From positions 19,227,001 to 19,291,000 of the forward strand of contig OZ005610.1 in the NCBI GenBank assembly GCA_963930655.1: a DNA stretch of 64,000 bases. The letters are read 5' to 3'. The notes beneath the pieces are model-generated. The model saw only the letters and a list, made by a program, of their open reading frames with translations. It did no database searches and had not been told where the DNA came from. Positions 54,721 to 64,000 of the stretch are shown piece by piece. The position numbers and the translations under genes were made by a program. The stretch's first letter is position 1. Every line of letters begins with the position of its first letter. Origin of the DNA: Myrica gale. Lineage: Eukaryota; Streptophyta; Magnoliopsida; Fagales; Myricaceae.

Positions 54721-56756
54721 TTTCCTCATCTTTTATCTCAAGCATAAGACGCTAAGGAAGGAAGGAAATAACTTGGGCAAGCCTCTTGGACAAATATCTC
54801 ACGGTTTAAATAGAAAAAAAGATAAGAAAATTTGAAATCAAGAATTTTCACTCGAGTAAAACTAGGGCGAAACTTGGGCGAAATACACTGTCTAAAAATG
54901 CATTAATTTAGCTCGAGCCAAGGTAGAGCGAAGTAATTTTGAAAATAACTCTGAGATATTTTAATAATGGATTTTGCTCCATGAATTTGAACTTCTTCTT
55001 CAAATTTTAAACACTCTTCAACCTAATCTTCTTCAGCAAACCTCTTGAAAGATATCCTCATCTCTTTTCAAATTTGAACGACTCTTATCCTCTTAACATA
55101 TATCCTCATTTTTTTTTTTCAAATTAGAAAGACTCTTATTCTCTTGAAAGATATCTTCATCGCTTTTCAAATTTGAATGACTCGTATCCTCTTGACATAT
55201 ATTCTCACCTCTTTTCAAATTATAAATATTTTTATCCTCTTCAACACTTTAAACAATACTAATTAAAAAATACAACTCAACTTAAATTTCACACAAAATC
55301 TTGCCAACATTCAAAACACTAACAAATAGTGCTGTTGAACCAGAATTACAATACAAACACAAGCATAAATTAGGAATATGCCAAGAAAAATTGCATAAAC
55401 TGTGACTTATATTGAAAAAGTAAATAAAATGCAAGAAGCATAAAAAATAAAAAGCAGAAAGGGAAACAGGCTAATATGGCAGACATTATTATGTTGTTTG
55501 GTGCAGAATTAATGGAATCGAGCTTAATTCTATCGAAATGAAATCTTCTACCTCTATTCTACAATTAAAAATGCAGTATCTCGACTAATGGACTCAATTT
55601 CTTAAGTCATATTTCTTGCCAACCAGAAGACATATGATATCCAGGTCAGTTGATATCCATATCATTGAAATGTGTATATTTCCTTCGCCTCTTAAGATAA
55701 TTATACACCATCATATACAAGAATCTTCAATGATCAAAATATATTGTCTTTATTTAAACTAAAGCAAAGATGAGGTATGAAGTTTGATTGGAAATCAAGG
55801 TACAGAAGTTCAGAGAGTGTGTGGAGGCTTACGATTTCCCAGCACCACTGACATCTATAATCACAATTGCTATTCCTGGTAGAATAAAAAGAAAATAATT
55901 AGAAAATCGATAGATAAAATCCAAAAATTGACATGTCACAGAAAGGCAGAAAAAGGATTTGATACAGAGATAGAGATTATGGTCACTTTGAACGTCAACC
56001 ACTTGGTGAGAAATAAATGAGTAGATTTACCTTTGAGACTGGAAGCCATATTGAACCCACGAATCAGATTGTCCGTGTAGCCTTAGAGTATAAAACCTTG
56101 TACCCCCTTCGAAGTAAGAACTGTGCTGGTCCTTCCTCTAAATAAATCAAGAGGATCCATCTGCAGTGTGGTGCAAGAAGAGAAATCTTATAAGTTCCCC
56201 TTCAAAGGAATCAGTTTTTCTAGAAGACACTGAATGCTTTACATTCACGAACAAACACAACATGATGTCAAAGTAAAATAGAAGAATCCCAAGTACTTTG
56301 TTCCAAATCAAATAAGTAGTAGTCTATATGTCAATTAATTTATTATTTATTGCAATATATCTTTTCCTTCCTTTCCCGTTAAACCCATACAAATATATTT
56401 TAAATCTCCATTAAGCTCATGCAAACTCACAATTCCCATCTTGCCCTCTTTTATATGCATTTGAGACATCCAAATTTAACACCCACCCATCCATTAACTC
56501 TAACTGCTCCTATTTTCTCAAACTCTATTAATTTTCTCAAAAATGAACGAATCTGATGGCTTGAAAATAACATTATTTTTATTACGAGTTTTTTTAAATC
56601 TTTATATTGCCAGTTATGACTTTGAATATTGTATTTTGGTATATTTTAATTACGAGAAATCTCATCCCAAAAGGAAGCTTTCAGGATTGGTCAATAGATA
56701 TTTTCACTTTGATATTCTCATTTTTAGCTCCAATGGGCGAGATGGCTAGAGACTAA
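54721..56756. other. Intergenic, weak coding-like traces
   Basis: 54840-54960 has CTCGAG/GGGCGAA motifs like the minisatellite at 32.6 kb. On the minus strand 56160-56045 and 55880-55834 could be two decayed exons, the latter with a P-loop-like DVSGAGKS, but a stop interrupts and the family is unknown. Confidence 0.3.
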
Positions 56757-57290
56757 GGGTACGTTCGTTTTGTGATTTATTGAACGATTCGAATCCTAAT
56801 TTTATCATGTTCGGCGAGTTTCAGCTTCAGTTAAGGATTCTGCATATAATTTTTCATTTATGCCCGGCAAAAATTGATGTTCAATGACTAAAAGTCCCTC
56901 CAACACAACCTAAAGACCATAAAAAGCAAAAGGTAAAATGAGAATTTTTGCCCACCCTTGCAACCGGCCTGCAGCAAAGCTGCCATGTCCCCCTGTCTTT
57001 GTCTCCTGCGCCAGTGCTTTTCAACGTCGAATTCGTGGGCTAAGTCTGACTAATTCTCTCTAACATTTCGTCGTTTTGTGCTTTTTTCCTTTTTTTAATA
57101 TCTTTAAAATATTTAAATTTTAATATAAAAAAATAATAAATTTGAAATAAAAAAATAACAACTTTAAACATCATCATTAATTTTTTTACACCTCAACAAC
57201 TTCTACACAAACACCAATACAACTCTAACATCACCTAAAAATTTTCAAAATACTCTAAATCCTACAAAAACCTTCAAACCGAAGATAACC
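56757..57290. mobile_element. PIF/Harbinger-like MITE (534 bp)
   Basis: Ends GGGTACGTTCGTTTTG and, inverted, GGTTATCTTCGGTTTG, flanked by TAA (56754-56756 and 57291-57293). The centre (56940-57060) is GC-richer than the rest and may be acquired sequence. Confidence 0.6.
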
Positions 57291-57293
57291 TAA

Positions 57294-58860
57294 GTTACCC
57301 AATGGTAGGTAGTTCCTAGTTTAAATCTTCATAGCAATATTATTCCTGCGACTTACATGATAGGGGTCGTTGCACGTGTCAGGAATTTTGTCCAAATTAT
57401 TTATATTTAGTGCATTAAAATTGAGGTAGATCTATTTAAATCTGATGCACACAGAGAGCTCGAGATTCATCAACTCATCATCCAAAAAAATAGATTATTT
57501 TTATTTTTGGTAGCAATCTCTTTTCTCATCAGCATTTGAAATTTGAATCGTTTAATTAGTTAATGATAATGCAAGTTCGATGTCTTAATTTAAAAAAAAA
57601 AGGAAAAAAATTGAGTACTTTGTTCAAATCAAAGAAGTAGTAGTCTATATGCATTTAAAAACTAATAAAAAACTTGGAGCTATTAAAGTAGCTGCAATTA
57701 CTGAGTGAATCACCAAGGTTCACAAAACTGACTAACGTTTTCAATGCAACATTCCCCTTGGAATGTTAGGGGTAAGCTCATGGTGTTTCAGCAATGGGAA
57801 CCTCTTATGGCTCTACAAGAGGTGTCTTTTAATACTGTGATTTTTTGGGTGCAAGTGCACGGTCTAACCCGGAACCGTATGGGCAGTGGTGGAAGGAGAG
57901 GGTAGCAAACCAGGGTGACTACTAGCCATTGCTCTGCCAAAAAAAAATTACGTTTGTTTTTTTTTCATAAGTTGGTCTGGACCCGATACTCATTAGTCCA
58001 GGTCAACTAGCCCATTTTTAATATCCCAAGCCCTATTTGTTTATTTTTTATATGCAGAGGGTGAAATCGACATCGTTTCCCCTCTGCTTAATTTTTTTTT
58101 TTAAACACGGTGAAACACACCGTTTCTTCCTGTTTTCAAAGAATTTGCCCCTCTTCTCATCTGTGTCATCTCTCTCCCTCACACTCTCTCTCACAGTTTC
58201 TCACCGCCCAGCCACAGTTCCTCCCATTGCCTGTTGGCCATTGTCCACTGCCCAGTTGCCCCACCGCTGCACAAGGTATACCGGTTTCTCATTTTTAAAT
58301 TTTCACTTTCTCTCCTTTGTCATCTTCTCACTTCTCGCTTTCACTGTTTCTTAGCCAGCCACCAACCACTTCTCTCTCTCTCTCTCTCTCAGGTAAACAA
58401 TTGGGGATTTTGTGAAATTAGGTATTTGGGAATTGCCGAATTGGGGATTTTATGAAATTGGGGATTGATTTATGTATTAGATATGAAATATGTACCGTGT
58501 TGATTTTGTGAAATTGGGGATGGATTTATGTATTAGAGATTAAATATGTACCGTGTGTTTTATGGATCTTGTAGAACCTTTTTGGTAGCCTCTGTTTCCT
58601 CAATATTTCTCAACTTGTATGATTGTATCTGCAGGCAATTAAAACAAAGAAAACCCCAATTAATCACACAACAAGGTGATGATAATTTCTTTCTTGTACC
58701 ATAACGTTAACTCTTGAGAGTGTCTTGATAGCAGTAATACCCTCCGGGCCACTTGAGCACCTTTGTTATACCACACAGAGTTGAGAAGTAGAACTCCAAA
58801 TATAAAAACTTGAGGGCAGATGGCTGTTGGAAAAGGAAAGGAAATCAGGCATACTCAATA
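57294..58860. other. Intergenic, pyrimidine-rich leader-like stretch
   Basis: 58120-58400 is C/T-rich (with (CT)n at 58372-58391) and contains CAAG|GTATAC, resembling a 5' UTR or first exon of a plus-strand gene, but no protein was recognised. Confidence 0.3.
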
Positions 58861-58884
58861 GGAAGCTGAACCTCAGCAATTCCA

Positions 58885-59182
58885 GTGGTCCACTGTGTAG
58901 GAATATCCAAAAACAGTCTCATACTTTTTGTGAAGCATTTGCTAAACATGAAAAGCGCTTTTTTAGCAGATATGGAAAGGGTGCATATCAGGTGGAGAAT
59001 TGCTGTGACTGAAGCTGCAGATTGTACTGGCACGGATCTTGAGAGTGTTGCAAATGGGTATTGTGCTATAAACTGTTTCGTATTTTCATGCATTTTTTAA
59101 TTTGCTTTTGTCGGTTTCTTTTCTTTCCACTTTTAGACCGGAATTGGAATCACAATGTGCTGAAATGCGTGACAAAATCTAA
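58885..59182 (+). pseudogene. Unidentified two-exon coding-like fragment
   Basis: 58885 to ~59057 reads FVKHLLNMKSAFLADMERVH and then WRIAVTEAADCTGTDLESVA. With an intron (GG|GTATTG to TTTTAG|ACCGG, ~59058-59137) it continues in frame as GPELESQCAEMRDKI and stops at TAA 59180. The same frame after the stop still looks coding (FLEIVGENPIFVDYNRLK), which suggests a disabled gene copy. I do not recognise the family. Confidence 0.3.
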
Positions 59183-59302
59183 TATCAATTTCTCGAGATT
59201 GTTGGAGAGAATCCAATTTTTGTAGACTACAACCGGCTCAAGTAATAAAGTGAAAACAAAAATGATCCGTCCTGCTTTTTAATATATATATATATATATA
59301 AT

Positions 59303-60600
59303 ATAGTACACAATTGAAGATCTGGATGTTCCTTCAGCACTTTTATCCTGATTTCTATAATTCTTTTCAATTTCAGAGATGTACCCAATTAATGAACGCA
59401 AAACTTTCAACCCTTCTATTATTGTGGAAGACCGGGGGAAGTTTTGGAAGAAAGGAAAGGACAGGTATAGATGACAGTTTTAAAGAGAGAGATCCCTTCA
59501 ATTTGTGGAAGTTGTTAGCATGAATACGACTGTTGAGATTTTCTTTGATGTAAGAGGCAATTCAAGATTTTCAAGAGACCACAAAAAATGAGGGATAATG
59601 CCACAGGAAAAGACGTAGCAGTCATGATTTGAAAAGTACACAGGCCCAAATGGCACTCTATACACAGGTGAAAAAAGATTTCTTTAACTAAGGGGTCAAT
59701 TTGGTGAACTGTCAAGGAAGGTAGTTTTAGGAACAAATTCATGCAAATTAAGTAATAGTTTATTAGGATGGTAATGTGTAATGTTTCCTGAATTTAAATG
59801 TCTCTTGATAGTAATTAATACCATACATATATATTTGTTTTCCCAGTTTTTGTTGATTTTTCATATTTCCTTAACTGTCTGTACCAGTTTAAGAATGACC
59901 AGCATATTTCTATTACATTTTTAAAGATTTAAGTAACAATTTGATCAACAATTTCAATATGCGAAAAATCATAGAGCATCTCAATATTCAGAAGTGCACC
60001 ACTCAAGGCATTAGCTGAACAATCCGAGAGTATGCATTTCTACAATCATAGACAAATTCCTTATGGTTGTACCAGTCTAGGATGTTGCAGATTGTCAAAT
60101 GAAATATAAGCAAGAACTCACGCAGTAATAATGTCTTTCACTGAAATGGTGGCAGTTTCAAGAAGCAATAGCAGAACAAGGAACCATCGATGATGACCGA
60201 GTGCAAAAGAAGGAATCACATTATGGTTGGGGCCACAAACTGTACAGAGAAAGGCAAATTCCAGCTACATGCAGCTGTTGCTTCCTGACGATCTTCGGCT
60301 TCTTTGGAATCCTGAACCATGCTTGTCAGAAACCAAGGAGAATCAATTATTAAAACAAATGACGTCCAAATATCTTCAATGAAGCTATTCATGACAGACT
60401 CAGAGAAAACAAAGTGTAATTTCTATCTTTTCTCCAAGCCACAAACAATCCCACAGACATGAAAGAACCATAGAAAACAAAGTGTATTTATTGAGTGTTG
60501 TATTTAGTGGTGCTTGTGTTTATTGATTCAAGCTAGAAAAACATAATTATAGTGTTATGATGTACTTACCCATTCTCTGGACAGCAATTGCATGGTTGAA
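59303..60600. other. Intergenic / NLR 3' flank
   Basis: No coding similarity. A (TA)n run lies at 59281-59302. The part nearest 60600 is probably the 3' UTR of the NLR gene. Confidence 0.4.
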
Positions 60601-63600
60601 TCACTGTTTTTCCCGCCAAAGGAAATGCAGAGTGGAATTCAGGTCATGTTTCCAATGCCATTCATCTTCTTTTGTCACTTTCACTCTTTGTAGCTTTGGT
60701 GTGCTCAAGACTCCATCACAGAAAACCTTCAGCTTGGGGCATTGCCTAACAATCACTTCTTTCAATGATGGGAACTTGAAGGCAGAACTTCCCAGGCAAA
60801 ATTTTGTGAGATTCTCCAAGCAATCCAGTTCTAAACATGTCAATTTGGGAAAAGTAATCACCTTATTGGCTTCACCTACCTCCTCTGCTACAATTTCTGT
60901 TATCCTTTCACATTCACAAACTCTCATTTTCTCGAGTTGCACCAGACTTTTGGCCGTTGAAGATGTAACCAAATTGATCAATCCAGCACATTTCAGTATC
61001 TCCAGAATTTTTAAATTTTGGAACGATACTAAGGATGTCACTAACTTCTTCAATTTTACACAATCTGTCACTTCTAAAATTTCCAGATTATGAAAAGCTG
61101 GGCATGGTAATTGGGTGTCTTCTTTCCCAATTTGTGTCAGGAAAGATTCTCCAGACAGCTTTAGTTTTCTTAATTGTGGGAGTATCGGAGCATGTTTTTC
61201 TCCACTGGCAAGTTCTTCATTCAGAAATATCTGTTCGCAACAACTTCTATACAAAACAAGGCTCTCCAGATTGTGTAGTCTAATGAGGAAATTCCAAGGA
61301 AAAACCGGTGATTGACCATGAGCGCAGAACAGGTCAAGAACTTTTAATTTGCAAAATCGCTGTTCCAAAACGTGGCCAAGCCATATATTGAGGTAATGCC
61401 CCAATCTTAAAACCTCCAAGTTTGGGAACGTAGCCTGTAAGCGAATCAAAGCATTAAACAAAAGAACGTAGGAGTTAATATTCGATTCCTTCAAGAAGTT
61501 AGGGTTAATTCATCAAATTTATTGTGGAGACAAATGGAATACATATGCGAATCAACGAAATTGGTAGTAAGAACATTAGAAACTAAAGATCAGAAGAGCA
61601 ACGCTGTGAATTGCTTCAAATAATATTGGGAGACCACTTCAAATGATGCGACGGTGATAGTCATTAGCTAGTTTATGTTATTTGAAGATGCGTTAATGCT
61701 TCACAATTAAGGACAAAACGGTTACTGCAAGTTAAAATTCAATTCACCACAAGCCTTGAACTCCATCCCTTCTATTCCATTACAGTGGTAAAAATTAAAA
61801 ATAACTTCATTTTTGTTCAACTAGAACTGTTTAATGATTGCATGCTACGAGGGTATTCTTCTCTTAGAGCTCAAACTACTCCACCTAAAGACAAAAAATC
61901 AAGAAAGTTCTTGGGACATTGGGGTGCGTTTACACCAACAATATTATCCAAAATATTCTCTCTCCTGATAACATACTACAATATAATCTCTCTCTCCCAT
62001 AAAAAATATAAAAAATTACAAAAAATATAAAAAATTATCTCTCCACTTTTTCATTAAACCCAATACCAACACAAAACCCAATACCAAAAATATTTCATCA
62101 CAAACACAACCTAAAGAAATTCGTAATAACATTCGAAGATGTTTGGCAACAAATTTTTTTTCTTTTTTTAAAAAAAAAATTAAATTTTGAAAGTTTTGAT
62201 TGTCAAATAATAAAATCTCAAGGTTTTTTGGTCAACAAATTTTTATCCTTTCGATCAAATCAAATAATAAGTTTGCACATTTTTTCATCAATTCCAACAC
62301 ATTTAAATAAAAGAAACTCCGTTAAATCATTTCTCTCCGCACCTTTTCATAAACTAACATTTTTTTTAGAAAAACTCTATACAGTTTTTTTCACAAACTC
62401 TAATAAAAATCATTCTCCAACCAAACAACCTTCAAATTTTCTACCAACTTTTTATAAATTCACAAAAAAATCAATAAAACTTACACTACCCCAACAAGAA
62501 AATTTTCATTAGGGAAAAAGACATGTTCTCTATTTTTTGAGCATCCAAACATAAGCCAAAGTTATCCACTCCAAATGCTTGATAGAGAGGCCACGCTGCA
62601 TTTCCTAGTTACGTGATTTCTATTCCCTTTATTATTATAACATTATGGGTACCCCATTGAAAAGTTAGTTCATTCCATTCAGGAGCAATAATGCGGACAC
62701 GTCGTGAGAATAATTAAGGTTCTTACCTCGTCAACCAAGAAAAGAGGTTGTTTATTGGAGATATCAAGTTGGCTTTCTTGAAGTGTCTCTTGAAAGCTCA
62801 ATAGCTCAGAAGCAAATATCTCTACTTTTTCGCATCCACCCACCCATATTTCTTTCAGCTTTGGCCATTTTGAAGAATGCACCCCTGGGTAAAACCACTT
62901 TAATCTTGGTAGGTTCATGAGATGCAGGGAAGTCACTTGAGGGAACACGAACCTAGCTTTTCCTTCTGCTCCTAATTCCCCTGCAACAATTTCCTCCACC
63001 CCACAATTATCGATATGCAGGTTCTCCAAATGCAGGAGACATCTTGCCACTGAGGGTGGAAAGATGTTTACAAGGTTTTTACAAGATGCAACGACTATAG
63101 ACTTAAGCTTTACTGAACAATCTACTGCAAATTGGTTCGGCCATATGATTTGCAAGTTATCGATGCCGGCAATTTTCAATCTTTCCAAACTAGGAAAGGC
63201 AACCTGCATAGTTCGATCTTGTGTGTAAATAACAAATACCTCACATAATATAAAAATAAGATTCGTGCAACATAATAGGTCCAATGATCTTCAAGTTTAG
63301 AATATACAAAAGCAAAATAGAGAGGGATAACTTCAGAAGATTTACCTCTTCATTGAAGAGAGGTTGCATAACAGAATGAGGGCTCTCTGCTGCATTTATT
63401 TCCCCGAGTTCTTGGCTGACAGTGACAGTCATGCTTGAACTGACGGATTTGGATATGAAAGTGTTGAGTTCAGGGCAATTTTCTATTTGTAGTTTGTCCA
63501 GGGATGGAAATTCGATATTAGTTCCAAAGCAAAATCTTTTGAGGATTGGAAGATCTTGTAGGAACAGATATTCTAGTCTAGGGAACAGCGTCGATCTTTC

Positions 63601-63882
63601 TTCTGCTTCTAATTCTTCTCCAACTAGTACCTCTTCCATAAACTTCCACTTGACTATGTGAAGATGTTTGAGGTGCACCAGAAGTCTAGCTGTAGAGAAG
63701 GTCAGTAAATATCTTACATTTTCAGAGCCCTGCACCTCTAAGCTTAACAAGTTTTGAAACCCTGATGTTGATGGGATGTCTGTTAATGTGCGAGAGGACG
63801 TTGCCTGATGTTGTTGGCTGTGCTGTGGCTCTGGCGGGGCTTGTGAGGAAAGTTCCAAGGTTTCCAGACGGGGGAACACAAC
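60601..63882 (-). CDS. NLR disease-resistance protein, C-terminal LRR part (CNL, RPS2/RPS5-like)
   Basis: Intracellular immune receptor fragment. Three exons are seen: 63882-63346 (179 codons), 63203-62727 (159 codons) and 61434-60601 (277 codons plus TGA). All are phase 0 with GT..AG borders, and each begins at a (V/A)xFPxLExL-type repeat, so the exons are modular LRR blocks. Repeats of the form F-P-x-L-x-x-L-x-I-x-x-C-P-x-L are clear (FPSLDKLQIENCPELNTF, FPKLTCLELDCLENLTKF, FPSLKEVIVRQCPKLKVF). The C-terminus DEWHWKHDLNSTLHFL is typical of large CNL genes in trees. The CC, NB-ARC and first LRR exons lie right of 64000. No frame damage in these exons. The large second intron contains MITEs. 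Confidence 0.9.
61921..62111. mobile_element. MITE in NLR intron
   Basis: Ends GGGGTGCGTTTACACC and, inverted, AGGTTGTGTTTGTGA, with interior CTCTCTCTCCCATAAAAAAT like the other MITEs. Borders approximate. Confidence 0.5.
62136..62558. mobile_element. MITE in NLR intron, second copy
   Basis: Ends GAAGATGTTTGGCAAC and, inverted, GGCTTATGTTTGGATGC, with interior ATCATTTCTCTCCGCACC and CACAAACTCTAATAAAAA. Borders approximate, lying head to tail with the preceding one. Confidence 0.55.
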
Positions 63883-64000
63883 CTGCGGCAGCAGTTAATT
63901 CTTTATTGAGCAGTACAGTTTCCAGCATTTAAAGACCAAAAAGAGTTCATTTAACCATGCTGACATTGCTTGTTATGTATGAGATAAAAAGAGTAAACAA
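63883..64000 (-). other. NLR intron upstream of first visible LRR exon
   Basis: Non-coding sequence up to the window edge. The acceptor CCGCAG|GTTGTG at 63882 ends it. Confidence 0.6.

Noticed and set aside
53014..54805. 8-bp target duplication for the hAT remnant at 53022
   Set aside because: GTTTAAAG on the left only resembles GGTTTAAA near 54797; no matching right terminus precedes it.
58845..59093. Minus-strand frame opposite the unknown fragment
   Set aside because: The plus-strand reading has better splice logic and composition; this is its antisense.

Overview
The window is nuclear DNA of a dicot plant. Its genes have many introns with GT..AG borders, and the non-coding DNA is full of plant-type LINE, SINE, MITE, MULE, hAT, LTR and pararetrovirus remnants. 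The gene and repeat style fits a woody eudicot, possibly Fagales, but the sequence alone does not fix the species.

Region 1 (1-28.8 kb) is almost entirely one minus-strand gene, FTSHI5 (EMB2458-type), a protease-dead FtsH homologue of the chloroplast envelope. I could place twelve exons (1112 codons, all phases consistent). The last ~200 codons lie left of the window. Its introns are swollen by L1-type LINEs. Intron 1 holds one with an intact ORF2 in antisense. Introns 5 and 11 hold degraded, internally inverted and nested copies, plus a tRNA-derived SINE.

Region 2 (28.8-34.9 kb) is intergenic. It holds MITE-like sequence, a decayed endogenous caulimovirid (coat protein, protease and RT pieces, minus strand) and a 60-bp minisatellite.

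Region 3 (34.9-42.2 kb) holds a complete minus-strand IWS1 gene (SPT6 partner, TFIIS N-terminal domain): 11 exons, 510 codons. Two tiny insertions consisting only of a LINE tail lie in its introns, each with perfect or near-perfect target duplications.

Region 4 (43-60 kb) is a graveyard of mobile DNA. It contains a 1.23-kb Mutator-like element with a 9-bp target duplication that carries a GRF zinc-finger ORF, LTR-like and CACTA-like sequence, and a 2.4-kb hAT element with an 8-bp target duplication and captured coding sequence. It also contains an unprocessed CDC20 pseudogene cut by a hAT remnant, and a PIF/Harbinger-like MITE.

Region 5 (60.6-64 kb) is the 3' part of a minus-strand NLR (RPS2/RPS5-like CNL) gene: three leucine-rich-repeat exons. 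The CC and NB-ARC parts lie right of the window.

The three host genes are functionally unrelated: chloroplast protein import or maintenance, transcript elongation, and pathogen sensing. The main interest is retrotransposon mechanics: sense/inverted/sense LINE copies bounded by clear target duplications, insertions reduced to the LINE tail, and transposons carrying gene pieces. I found no CRISPR array, operon or convincing new enzymatic system.
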